From Ilyonectria destructans (Eukaryota > Ascomycota > Sordariomycetes > Hypocreales > Nectriaceae), in NCBI GenBank assembly GCA_020740775.1, contig JAHEWK010000017.1, positions 558,001 to 622,000 of the forward strand: a stretch of DNA of 64,000 nt, written 5' to 3'. A program made the translations under genes and the position numbers. A model generated the notes under the pieces. That model ran no database searches. It was not told the DNA's origin and saw only the letters and a program-made list of their open reading frames with translations. The number at the start of each line of letters is the position of its first letter. Positions within the stretch are counted from its first letter, which is position 1. Shown one piece after another: positions 55,077 through 64,000 of the stretch.

Positions 55077-56548
55077 CTATGCTGCAAATGCATAGCTGCC
55101 AACCATGGCATAGACAAGCCAGTAGTTCAAGTCATGCTTATTTCTCATCAAGTCCGCAACATCCTTGGCTATCTTCATGCAGCCCGTCTCGGACATGTAC
55201 TCCAAGCAACGCCGGATCCAGTCTCGCATAAGGGCGTCGGCCGAAACCTGATTAGCGATGTAGAGTGGAGCGAGCAAAGTACAGCACTGAAGACTCTGCA
55301 GTGGCGAGAAACCCACGGCGTTATCTGGTACTGCCCTCGGTAGGACGAATTGAGGTACCGTAGCGCAAATTTGGTGCGTAATGTCGCAGATGCGAGCCAG
55401 GATGATGGTGCCGGGACCAGGCCTGAGGGTGTGCCTCGACATGATATTATTGAGCAGCAGACGCATGGCGCGGATGCCGTTGGTAACCTGGGTAACGTAG
55501 TGGTCTTCGTATATCTCATAATAAGAGCCGAAAATAAGTAGATCGGGCCTGACAGGAGAGATTTGCCGGGGCCTCCAAGATGGTGGCAACGTCCTATACA
55601 GGCTCTTGAATTGGTCGTCCAAGTGCTCTGCTCTCTCGGCCAGGTCGATGGTACAGGTGTCCTCAGCATTGCGGAGGTCGGCTTGTAGGTTAATTACGTG
55701 GGCCAAGATTCCTGTAAATCTCCATTTGACGGTGCTGATGAAGGGGTCAAGGTGGCCACGCAGCGCCATGAGCCCATCTGGTACTCGAACGGCCATGGCA
55801 CCACAACTGACAGTCAAAGCTGTAATTAGGCGAGCACTAAGCTGGCGGCCAGTAAGGCTCGAGGCGAATTGTTGCGCACGGGGGCCAAGTAGGGACATTC
55901 CTCCCTGGGCATGGCTCATCCACGAGGACGAGCCCTGGGGGTTGCGGTTGACCATCTTCTCGTACATGTCGAGAAGCAGAATAGACTGGAGGATCTCCTC
56001 TGCCCCGTTTGGCAATTCGGTTAGAGCGCGACCGAGCCTCTGGATTGCTGTCACATAGCTTACACTTGCCAGATGCATCAAGGCAGGGGTGTGCAGCTGT
56101 ACGGCCATGAAAGCCAAGCTGGTCGCTTCGAGACTTGCAGACAGGTGGTCAAGGGCGGAGGCCCTGTTGTAGAAAGGCGCCACAGGACCGAGACTATGCG
56201 AGAACTCGAAGACGTAGACGGAAAAGAAGACGTATCGAGCGCGGATGTTCCACCCGAGTTCCATGGCGGTGGGATGAGACGCCTGGGTCCAGGGCTGTCG
56301 CGCCACCACCTTCTGCTCGGCGGACCGGGTCTCGTCGTGGAATACAAGGTCCTGAGGGTCACGATATCCGTGACACCTTAGCCTAGCTCTCTGGCATTGC
56401 CCGCAGCCCTCATGCACGAGGTCACACTATCATTCCGTCGGGTTAGTTGTCTGGAATGCTCAAGGGGACAGGTAGTAAGGAAATGTACCCGGAGTTTCCT
56501 CTTCCAGCAGGGAAGACAATCCCTTGACGGACGGCCGCGATTTACCAT
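55077..56548 (-). CDS. Zn2Cys6 transcription-factor-like protein
   Basis: Two exons (56548-56489 and 56426-55077) give 469 residues. The second exon alone starts in the middle of the zinc cluster. The upstream 60-bp exon found on the minus strand supplies the first cysteines, giving C11, C14, C21, C28, C31, C38 (2-6-6-2-6). The pattern CQRARLRCHGYRDPQDLVFHDET is what follows the cluster in the fungal 'C6 finger, DUF3468-type' regulators. The rest is helical, with LLLDMYEKMV and the HAQGGMSLLGPRAQQF segment typical of that group. It is shorter than the classical MHR factors and has no coiled coil after the cluster. Target genes unknown; it is not clearly tied to a metabolic neighbour. Confidence 0.88.
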
Positions 56549-57278
56549 TGTATGCCTTTGATCCAGATCGTTTGCGGACAGGTGGTACTCTTGTTAATTG
56601 AGTCTGGAGCATCACTGTCCCCAATTGTTTTGAGGAGATATCGCCAAAGCAGAATCCGCTTCGGCTTCGGAGTGGGGAGGCTGCACAGACTCCGGCCTAA
56701 GCTATATCGACTTGCTCTGATCAGGCTAGTGTTCCGGAGTGGTAACTCTAATTTATGGGGTAGGATATCGGGTCAATCCAAACTGTCTACATAGTAGGCC
56801 CCAAAAAGCCTATCATGTCAAGCATCATATAGACCTCGTTCAAAAGTCTTTTGACAAATGCGGCTTGAAGAGCTGGACAGCAACTAAGTTTGTCACTGTC
56901 TCTCTGGCCTCTTTATAAAATATTCTACGGGTCAATTCGCGACCGAGATGACCCCAGGAGAGGCTTCTTCTAAGATGGTGCCCGCACTTACATTCTCAGC
57001 TTGTGGCATTTTGGGGCGGGTCAAATTGACACTCGAGGATTAAAAAGAATGCGTTGGAGCACCGCCCTGGTCGTCATGTCTGGGTTAGAATAATTGTGTC
57101 CAGTGCGATACAAGAGAATAAGAAGGGAGGCAAAATAGTGATGTCAAAAAGGTTTCCGAAATAATCCAGATTGTCACGAATTATCAAGTGAAAGGGTGGC
57201 TTTGATTCCGCGCCAGAGAGAGCAGGGAAACCCGTGATTCAGAAGGAATCGGTCAGCCACGAAGCGTCACTGAGGGAA
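56549..57278. other. Intergenic region
   Basis: Holds the promoter of the zinc-cluster gene on the left. No ORF with features and no RNA gene is recognised. Confidence 0.5.
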
Positions 57279-57640
57279 TCAAGTATCGAGCAACTGCAGC
57301 GGAACCTCAAGGGGCCATCCCGATGAGAATGATATATCTTGGAGAGCTAGCTGCTCCCTCATCCAGGCTACGACGCCCTGGGAATCCGCTGCCTCGTTGC
57401 GCGCCCGATCAAACGCGCCACCAGAGCCAAATGTGCCGCGAGTACTGACAAACAGGACCTGGTACCTGCGCGAGGCGAAGATCCCAGCATTCGCCAAGGA
57501 CATGGGAAGGCTGCGACCGTACGGACCGACGACGAGTAGCGTGCCGACTGGTGATTGGGGGCAAATGGGCTGGTACATATCGGGTGCGAGCTCCACGCCA
57601 TCGTCAAGAGGTACTGGAGCGGCCTGGATCGTAATGTTTC
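57279..57640 (-). pseudogene. Relic of a CocE/NonD (X-Pro dipeptidyl-peptidase S15-like) hydrolase, N-terminal part
   Basis: The frame reads VPLDDGVELAPDMYQP followed by VGTLLVVGPYGRSLPMS, then YQVLFVSTRGTFGSGGAFD and ADSQGVVAWMREQ. This is the N-terminal part of the CocE/NonD alpha/beta hydrolases, which normally have 550 residues or more. Homology stops at about 57340, just before the region that would carry the nucleophile serine, and the frame ends at 57279. On the upstream side a stop precedes the homologous part and no ATG in frame starts it. So about 100 residues of a once larger enzyme remain; it cannot be active. Confidence 0.75.
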
Positions 57641-58531
57641 TCTACCCGGGCTACCTGGTTGCCAGCAGGGATGTAATGGGGATAAAAAGAGGAGGGGACA
57701 GCAGACAGAGGGGAAGAGAATGACATTTTCTTTACCTGGATTTAATTTCCTATCAGTCAGAGAGACAGAGAGCTTGAGGGAAAACGTATCAGAGTTAATA
57801 AATTCCTTGTCTTTAATTTTGAGAGATTTCTATGAGACTATTTAGACTGCAATTACGATTCTTGTTTGACCTCAGCCTTCCACCTCACTCAATACGGGCT
57901 GCCGCGAGCCTCATCAATACCTTGCCACCATTTCTTCTTGCGGCCGACCCAATTGAGTATCTAATTCGATGCTTTTCTATTCGAAGACATAAGCCTCAGA
58001 TCTGCCCGACGGAAAATGCGTAGTCTGGTGCAGCTTCAGGCCAACCAAGCAAGACGCCTGTGCGATCCTTTTCTGTGCATCCCCCTAAAAGAATTGCTGA
58101 CGAGTTAAATATCGGCTATTAACTTTTTCTACCGCTAAACTAGCTACTTTAATTAGCTATATCTTAAGAAGACATGTATGAAAAATTGTAAAAGCTAATA
58201 TAGTACAAACTAATACTAATAGTATTTTATGTATTTTAATCTCCTATTGTAACTATTTTCCAGAATTATATATAATCTTTGAAAGTTATAGAAGCTGGTT
58301 ACGAATACGAGTACAGTCAGGCTACTAAGCGACGGACTCACCCACGCCTGGCCAGCCGGGGGGTTCGGTTCCTCTGCTAGAATGACAATACAATTTACAC
58401 AGGATGGAACGAGGAACAGGCTCGAAGATATTAGGATTTGAAAGCACGCAGTGTGTCTACGGCCTCTGTGCCGCGGCTAAGCCGGCATTATGACTAGAAT
58501 TGAACAATTGACCCAGGGCAACGATATCGTC
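57641..58531. other. Gene-free region with an AT-rich patch
   Basis: No gene recognised. From about 58085 to 58320 the DNA is AT-rich with many TA and TAG/TTA words like the block at 2862-4400, so it may be a RIP-affected remnant of a repeat. The right end carries the 3' end of the septin gene. Confidence 0.5.
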
Positions 58532-60037
58532 TCACTTCCCGTCGCGATCGCCGTTCGCCTCAACCTGACTATTAGCAGCTGCTTCTTGCTGGGCTGCGGC
58601 GACTGTAGTCTCTCGCTGAATCCGGGCCTCGATATCGCGCAGCTGGGACTCGCGGGCCAGAAGCTCCTGGCGCTTCTCGTTGATCTCCCGCTGAACCTTC
58701 ATCTCGATCTCGCGGAACTTCTCTTCTTCTCTTTGGAGCTGTTCCTGTCTGAGGCGCACTGACTGGGACGTCAGATCCTCTGGGTTTATGGATGAGTCGC
58801 TGTGTAGCACCTTCGTTAGTAAAGGCCAATTTGTAATCAGGATACCATCAAAATGAAAACATAAAAGAACATACACATCGTCACCACCCTCCACGGTCTT
58901 CGAGAGCTTCTCAGTACGATAGTTCTCGTACAAGAAGTCATAAGTAATCTCCTTTAGATCCGCCAGGTGGCTGTATAGCAGCACAGATCGGACAGCCAGA
59001 AAATCTGAGTGGAGTGGGTTATCCACCTCGACAACACCCCAGGGGTACTGCCGGGCGCGGACTTTCCGGCCACCGATTTCTATGACTTCCTCACTACCAA
59101 CGATAGCGAAAGGCATCAAGCCCCGTAGCTCAGCGTTCTCTCTACCAGTCTCTTCATCATCCTCCTCGACATCGTAAGGGAAGTTATAGACAGGGATGCG
59201 GTAGTGCTCGATGTCCTCCATGACTAGTTTCTTGGACTGGGCAAGCTCGGCAGGGGTAAGGGAGTCGGCGCGGCCAATGACTGGGATGACGTTGACGCGC
59301 GGAGCGAGGCGCTTCATGAGCTCGATATCAAGTTCACGGAGACTAGGAAGTGTAAGTGGTTGGGGGTACGCAGCAAGACATGTTGGTTAAAGGCCCAACG
59401 GCAGCACTGGCACCTTGAGTAAATGAGGAACGTACCCATGGCCTGTCGGAGTGATGAAGTAGAGCATGGCGTGGACTCTGTTGTCCCTGAAGCGAGGATT
59501 ACGCTTGATGCGCGACTCCTCCGCGAGATGATCGTCGTACTGTCGTTCGAGGTAGCCGACAATCTTTGAGAAGCTGCGATGGCTCTGTCAGTGCTCCTAA
59601 TCGTATAGTAGTCCAGCGAGGCCAACAGTCAACACTTCTCACCTAGCCTCGTTATCAATCTCGTCTCCAAAACCCGGCGTGTCAATAATGGTGAGGGAGA
59701 TGCGAGTACGATCCTCGTCCAAGTCTAGCTCTGCGGTGCATGTTAACATCAATCAGGCGCAAATGAATGGCATACACGCACCGACAGTGAGGGGCTTGAT
59801 CGTCACCCCCTGCTCGAGGTGGGCGCTACTATCGTCGTCTGAGTCCTTGTGCGCCAGGACGCTGTTCCCACAGAGCATGTTGACGAAGGTAGTCCTCCCT
59901 GCACGATCCAGTTAGTCTGCCCGGAAGAATCTTTCCCAGTCCAAGAGGGCGGCATCTGACGAACCAGTTCCTGATGCCCCGCAGACCATCAGGGAGAATT
60001 GAATTCCCTTCTTCACGTTCTTCTTCCGACGGAACAT
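58532..60037 (-). CDS. Septin, AspA/Cdc11 type
   Basis: Six exons (60037-59965, 59898-59782, 59730-59643, 59573-59436, 59342-58875, 58799-58532) give 383 residues, the family's usual size. The GTPase has its P-loop GASGTGRTT formed across intron 1 (Arg for Lys, as in AspA/Cdc11), the G3 motif DTPGFGD, and G4-like IGRADSLTP. The septin unique element ends at about YENYRTEKLSKTVEG. A long coiled coil (LRQEQLQREEEKFREIEMKVQ and on) forms the C-terminus. I start at MFRRKKNVKKGIQF, whose basic cluster can bind phosphoinositides. An upstream ATG at 60142 could add a first exon only by a splice that breaks the frame. Septins polymerise at hyphal septa and tips. This is the only clear housekeeping gene here. 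Confidence 0.92.
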
Positions 60038-60657
60038 CTTTTGTAGAGCGCACTCAAGTCAGCTAATGCGTGCTTACGTCTGCGACGGCTGGCGTGGAGC
60101 CTCGGGCAGGGACACACGACAACGTACAGCATCGGACGGCATGTCGTACAATTGAATGTGATGAGTAGAGTCACGAGCAGCGCGGCATCAAGCGTCTCGC
60201 AGACAAGTTCGTCGCAGGTGTCAACAAGTTATTTTGGGGAAGAGGCGGTCTCGACTTGTATACGTACAACAGGAGAGACGTGGAAATAAAGGGGCGCAAC
60301 CTCAACCAGGGAAAAAGCAAGTACCGTATAAACTCGGGAAATTGGTACAAAAGTGAAGCTCCAGTTAATAGTGGCTTATCAGTCCACTAGCAGTTATCGG
60401 GATAACCATAGCCAACCACTAGGGAATTAAGCTACAGGATTTGACGGCCTACCGCATAAGTGGGGAAGAAATTTTGTACCAATTTACTGAGTCTACTTAT
60501 GCGATACGCGTTTGTTGCCAAGCTGGGAAAAATCCAGGAGACAGGACTGCAAAATCAATAACCTGCCTAACCTACTACCTTTCCCCAGGACCTCGTTCTG
60601 TTCGTCAATCTCGCTGTCTGTCCAGCGTGCCTTTCGTGCCAGGTTACGAACTTCATA
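60038..60657. other. Septin promoter and spacer
   Basis: Divergent spacer between the septin and the F-box-ankyrin genes. It includes the inverted repeat at 60339-60485 listed separately. No ORF is supported. Confidence 0.5.
60339..60485. repeat. 147-bp unit with 14-bp perfect inverted ends, MITE-like
   Basis: aaattggtacaaaa at 60339-60352 is the exact reverse complement of ttttgtaccaattt at 60472-60485. The inside codes for nothing. The length and terminal repeats fit a small non-autonomous DNA transposon, although no clear target-site duplication is evident at the edges. Confidence 0.5.
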
Positions 60658-61878
60658 ATGCCGCTTCTTGATTTACCAAATGAATTGCTTAATTCTATAG
60701 TGCAGAACCTAGAGTCGGAAAGAGATGTCAGCGCATTCAGCCAAGCAGATCGTTGCCTCCACGAACTCCTGACTCCGTATCTCTACCGCCACAACGCACA
60801 ATGGTCTGGAAGCTCGGCACTACTATGGGCCGCTGAAAATGGGCAAGACGCCACGGTAAAGAACTCGATGGCCCACGGAGGCGATGTTCACGCTGCCAAT
60901 AACCATGGTCAGACACCGTTGTTACTAGCGGCAAGGAACCGACATAAGGTCACCGTCAGGTTCCTTCTGGAGGAGAGTGTCGACAAGGACAGGAAGGATA
61001 GCGACGGCCGGACGCCGTTATCTTGGGCGGCAGCCGGAGGTGACGAGACAGTGCTCAAGTTGTTCCTTGAGAAGGATGCCGACGCCGCCTCCAAGGACGA
61101 CTACGGGCAGGCACCGCTATCGCGAGCGGCAGTAGCGGGACACGAAGCAGTTGTCAAGCTACTTCTTAGGAAGGGTGTTGGCCTGGAATCCAAGGACCTC
61201 AGCGGACGGACACCGCTATCATTAGCGGCAGCGGCAGGACACGAAGTAGTAGTCACGCTACTTCTTAGGGAGGGTGTTGACGCGGAACCCAGGGACCGTA
61301 GTGGACAAACACCGCTATCGTGGGCGGCTGCGGCAGGACATGTGGTGGTAGTCAAGCTGCTTCTCGAGAAGGGCGTCGAACTGGGCTCTAAAGACGATTA
61401 CGACCAGACACCGCTGCTGTTAGCCGCGAGGAACGGACACGAGGCGACAACCAAGCTCCTTGTAGAGAAAGGGGCCGATCCAGCTTCTCGAGACAACTAC
61501 GGCCGGACGTCGCTGTCGTGGGCGGTAGAGAACGGGCATGTGGCAATGGTAAAGCTACTCCTGGGACATGGAGTCGATCCGTGTTCCAAGAACCGCTTCG
61601 GATGGACAACACTAGGGCGGGCGGCTGTGGGTGGCTACAAGGTGGTAGTTAGGCTCCTCCTAGAACATGGCGTTAACCCGGAATCCAAGGACCGTAATGG
61701 GCGGACTCCGTTGTCGCTGGCGGCGGAGAATGGGCATGAGACAGTGGTTAAGCTGCTTTTGGAGACAGGTGTCAACCCAGAGTCCGAAGATAGCAAGGGA
61801 CGCCGGCCGTTATCCTGGGCAGCAGAGAACGGGCACGAGTCGGTGGTCAAGATTCTCCTCAACTGGAGCAGAGCATAG
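60658..61878 (+). CDS. F-box protein with eleven ankyrin repeats
   Basis: A single 406-residue frame. The N-terminal ~45 residues (LLDLPNELLNSIVQNLESER, then CLHELLTPYLYRHNA) are an F-box-like motif that would bind Skp1 in an SCF ubiquitin ligase. About eleven ankyrin repeats follow, beginning near residue 50, each with the pattern GxTPLSWAAxxGHxxVVKLLLxxGVxxxSKD. The repeats are close in sequence but not identical. The last repeat is incomplete and the protein ends just after it (ILLNWSRA). The arrangement suggests an adaptor that presents bound proteins for degradation; the target is unknown. It is encoded divergently from the septin. Confidence 0.88.
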   Translation: MPLLDLPNELLNSIVQNLESERDVSAFSQADRCLHELLTPYLYRHNAQWSGSSALLWAAENGQDATVKNSMAHGGDVHAANNHGQTPLLLAARNRHKVTVRFLLEESVDKDRKDSDGRTPLSWAAAGGDETVLKLFLEKDADAASKDDYGQAPLSRAAVAGHEAVVKLLLRKGVGLESKDLSGRTPLSLAAAAGHEVVVTLLLREGVDAEPRDRSGQTPLSWAAAAGHVVVVKLLLEKGVELGSKDDYDQTPLLLAARNGHEATTKLLVEKGADPASRDNYGRTSLSWAVENGHVAMVKLLLGHGVDPCSKNRFGWTTLGRAAVGGYKVVVRLLLEHGVNPESKDRNGRTPLSLAAENGHETVVKLLLETGVNPESEDSKGRRPLSWAAENGHESVVKILLNWSRA

Positions 61879-63307
61879 GACACCCTGGGGGTGCTTTCGG
61901 GTTGCTCTGTTGAAAGGGGACGAGGCGCGTCGAAACAGAGGCGGGAAAGGGAACAGTCACAGCAAAAACAAGCGATAAGAAGCAACACCATCGAACCTGC
62001 ATAAAGAACGGCAAAGCACCATGGTTAGTAGGAGGGGCGATACTGTGTTGCTTGACTGTTCTACTTACAGAGGGGATATAAGTGAACGAACTTTCTGGAA
62101 GACAGAGTTACGGAGTTGCGGAGGAAAGGCCTTATCAGTCATCCGGGATTACAGAAAATACGTCGTACAGAGATCGTTAGTTTAGCGTGTCGCACTGAAA
62201 ACTCCATGTACATACGCCAATCCGTCCCTGTTCCATGGAATGTTCTACTCTTTCCGCGTCATTTCTCCAAACCTAATAACCGTAGTAATGACAGATGACA
62301 ATGAACAGTGCACAAATGTTTTGATTGCAATAAGACCCGCTTTTTGTGTTGTTGAGATATGTTTACATGAATGGTGTTGGGATGTTAACGTGAGTGAGCA
62401 TTTAGGCCAATGTCAAACATACCCGTGTTTCCGTGGAAATGTTTGAGTGACATCAACGCTAGTCGTCATAACAAAGACTCTAAGTCAGCTCTGAGGAACC
62501 AAGGTATGTAATTACTAGTTCAGACTTCAAATCTGGCTCTGGGCGGCCACTCCTACTATGCAATTGAAACTACATTAACCTGGACGGCATTTAAAAGATC
62601 AAAGCTACAGTTCATCACGCTAGTCCAGCCCAGGCGAGAGAGGGCAAAGTGAGATATGAAGCAAATTAGTGTATCCAGGCGAAACACAGACTGCTCAACG
62701 GATCAGGGACTTATTAAGGTTTTCCGGGGGCTATAATCTTACTACCATACGGCCCGGTCTTGGACAGCCGAACCCGTGCTGCTAGAGCCTGATCGTCATA
62801 CGTCTCTCACAGCCTAAAACCTTCAACACTTCGTTTCTCAAGGCACAGAGGAAACTCGGCCTAGTTAGGTTCGTTCAAGAGCCTTGAGGAACAAAATTGG
62901 GCTGGGCAACCTGAATGTACTGATCCAAATTAGCTTGTAGCGAGCTTCGTTACTGAGCTCCTCAACGGCCGCTTATGTTCATTAGGAGTACTTAGAGCGC
63001 AGTGTTTTCAAGTGCGTCAGTGGCAACAGACTCTCGTAATACTAATCTTATTGGGCAAGTGGCGAAACATATATCCGACCCAGAGGCTTCTGGAATTATA
63101 CTACGAGGTATAAATTACAAAACTCCCCTCTGGCCATCTGATAGCTATGGAAGACAGATTGGAGGAGAATGAAATGTGTCTTCCTATACATGTGTTGAGA
63201 CTGAAGGAGGTTGTAAAATACAATGTAATACCTAGCCTCCTCTATCACCTATAATATAGTATACCTTTAAATCCTCGTCTGGGCTCGAGAGGGAACGCCT
63301 TCTCAGT
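61879..63307. other. Gene-free region with one dispersed repeat
   Basis: No supported gene in about 1.4 kb. It contains repeat copy B (62101-62182). The rest is unremarkable on both strands; small ORFs lack features. Confidence 0.5.
62101..62182 (+). repeat. Dispersed repeat, copy B (related to 54844-54931)
   Basis: Similar to copy A over ~85 bp, in the same orientation, with substitutions and a 4-base gap. Located 220 bp after the F-box-ankyrin stop codon. Confidence 0.7.
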
Positions 63308-64000
63308 CTAGATATAAGCCCCATTGTCTATTAATAACTGGCAAATCTCCTGGTAGCCTCCTTCTGAAGCAGCTTCAAGTGCAGAGCTATAGAAGCCCCC
63401 TCCGATATTAATATTAGCTCCTCTCTCTAGCAACAGCTGAACAATCTCCCGGTAGCCTCCTGCTGAAGCAGCTTGAAGTGCAGAGCCATATAAGCCTCCT
63501 TCGATATTAATATTAGCCCCCCTCTCTAATAGCAGCTGAACAATCTCCTGGCGGCCTTCTGCTGAAGCAGTTTGGAGTGCAGAGCCATAGAAGCCCCCTT
63601 CGCCTTCGGTATTAATATTGGCCCCTCTCTCTAGCAGCAGCTGAACGATCTCCTGGCGGCCTTCTGCTGAAGCAATTTCGAGTGCAGAGCTATAGAAGCC
63701 CCCTTCGCCTTCGGTATTAATATTGGCCCCTCTCTCTAGCAGCAGCTGAACGATCTCCTGGTGGCCTTTCGCTGAAGCAGCTTGAAGTGCAGAGATATAG
63801 TTGCGCCCTTTGGCATTGACATTGGCGCCTTTCTCTAGCAGCAGCTGAACGATCTCCTGGTGGCCTCCTGCTGAAGCAGCTTGGAGTGCAAAGCCGCACT
63901 TGCCCCCTTCGGCATTGACATCAGCACCACTGAGCAATAGTTCCTGTGCAGTCGCTTTAAGGCCATTGAGGCATGTAAAATAGAGCGGCAACGCTGTTGG
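63308..64000 (-). CDS. Ankyrin-repeat protein, C-terminal part, cut by the window edge
   Basis: The frame is open from the right edge of the window to the stop at 63308, so only the C-terminal ~230 residues are seen. It consists of about seven ankyrin repeats of 33-35 residues: SALQAASAEGRQEIVQLLLE, then RGANINTEGEGGFYG and similar. The repeats are very alike at the DNA level, with long shared stretches, implying recent duplication or concerted change. A short tail (ICQLLIDNGAYI) ends the protein. The type is familiar as the C-terminal repeat region of fungal NACHT/STAND proteins, but the N-terminal domain is outside the window, so I cannot say whether it is one. Confidence 0.85.
   Translation of the reverse strand, partial: PTALPLYFTCLNGLKATAQELLLSGADVNAEGGKCGFALQAASAGGHQEIVQLLLEKGANVNAKGRNYISALQAASAKGHQEIVQLLLERGANINTEGEGGFYSSALEIASAEGRQEIVQLLLERGANINTEGEGGFYGSALQTASAEGRQEIVQLLLERGANINIEGGLYGSALQAASAGGYREIVQLLLERGANINIGGGFYSSALEAASEGGYQEICQLLIDNGAYI

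Noticed and set aside
60038..60142. Upstream ATG at 60142 as the septin start with an extra first exon
   Set aside because: The donor at the end of that exon leaves two bases that put MFRRKK out of frame, and alternative acceptors give stops. The ATG at 60037 matches the family.
62461..62580. Possible tRNA-like segment with a cttcaaatc loop
   Set aside because: I could not fold matching acceptor, D and T arms around it.

Overview
The window reads as nuclear DNA of a filamentous ascomycete (Pezizomycotina, probably a Sordariomycete). Most genes are split by short GT-AG introns of about 40-130 bp. The protein families are typical of these fungi: Zn2Cys6 and bZIP-DUF3425 regulators, a FunK1 kinase, a septin of the AspA/Cdc11 type, and a STAND/NLR-like ankyrin protein. 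The left end carries a Ty3/gypsy chromovirus next to AT-rich, RIP-like DNA. Exon structures were worked out by eye from open frames, splice signals and family consensus. Family assignments are recognition from memory, not database results.

Layout. 1-2861: 3' part of a Ty3/gypsy element (integrase plus chromodomain, an antisense Zn2Cys6-like accessory ORF, a 3' LTR). 2862-4400: gene-free AT-rich DNA with a 12-bp x 5 and a 9-bp x ~31 tandem repeat. 5054-22606: a metabolic block with a hotdog thioesterase, Zn2Cys6 regulator, 4-coumarate-CoA-ligase-like enzyme, bZIP-DUF3425 regulator, cytochrome P450, tandem GH43 arabinan/xylan hydrolase, caffeoyl-CoA-type O-methyltransferase and, divergent from it, a monocarboxylate-type MFS transporter. 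There is no PKS, NRPS or terpene synthase. 23627-25696: decayed copy of a fungal hypothetical protein. 26683-36908: a surveillance-like block with a very large hydrolase/STAND/ankyrin/SPRY protein, a broken STAND N-terminal domain and a Bergerat-fold ATPase protein. 37676-48448: GH3 glucosidase, a seven-helix membrane protein, a RidA-family deaminase, an uncertain ORF and a FunK1 kinase. 49341-56548: zinc-type dehydrogenase, sulfotransferase and two Zn2Cys6 regulators. 57279-64000: CocE/NonD hydrolase relic, septin, F-box-ankyrin protein and an ankyrin array running off the right edge.

Working together (inference). The 5-22 kb block could import, CoA-activate, hydroxylate, methylate and release an aromatic or phenylpropanoid acid such as those freed from arabinoxylan by GH43 activity. 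The 26-37 kb block looks like a fungal self/non-self or immune-type locus. Its large receptor-like protein keeps the domain order but has lost the expected hydrolase serine and Walker motif residues. The septin is the only clear housekeeping gene; most of the rest is accessory-type content.
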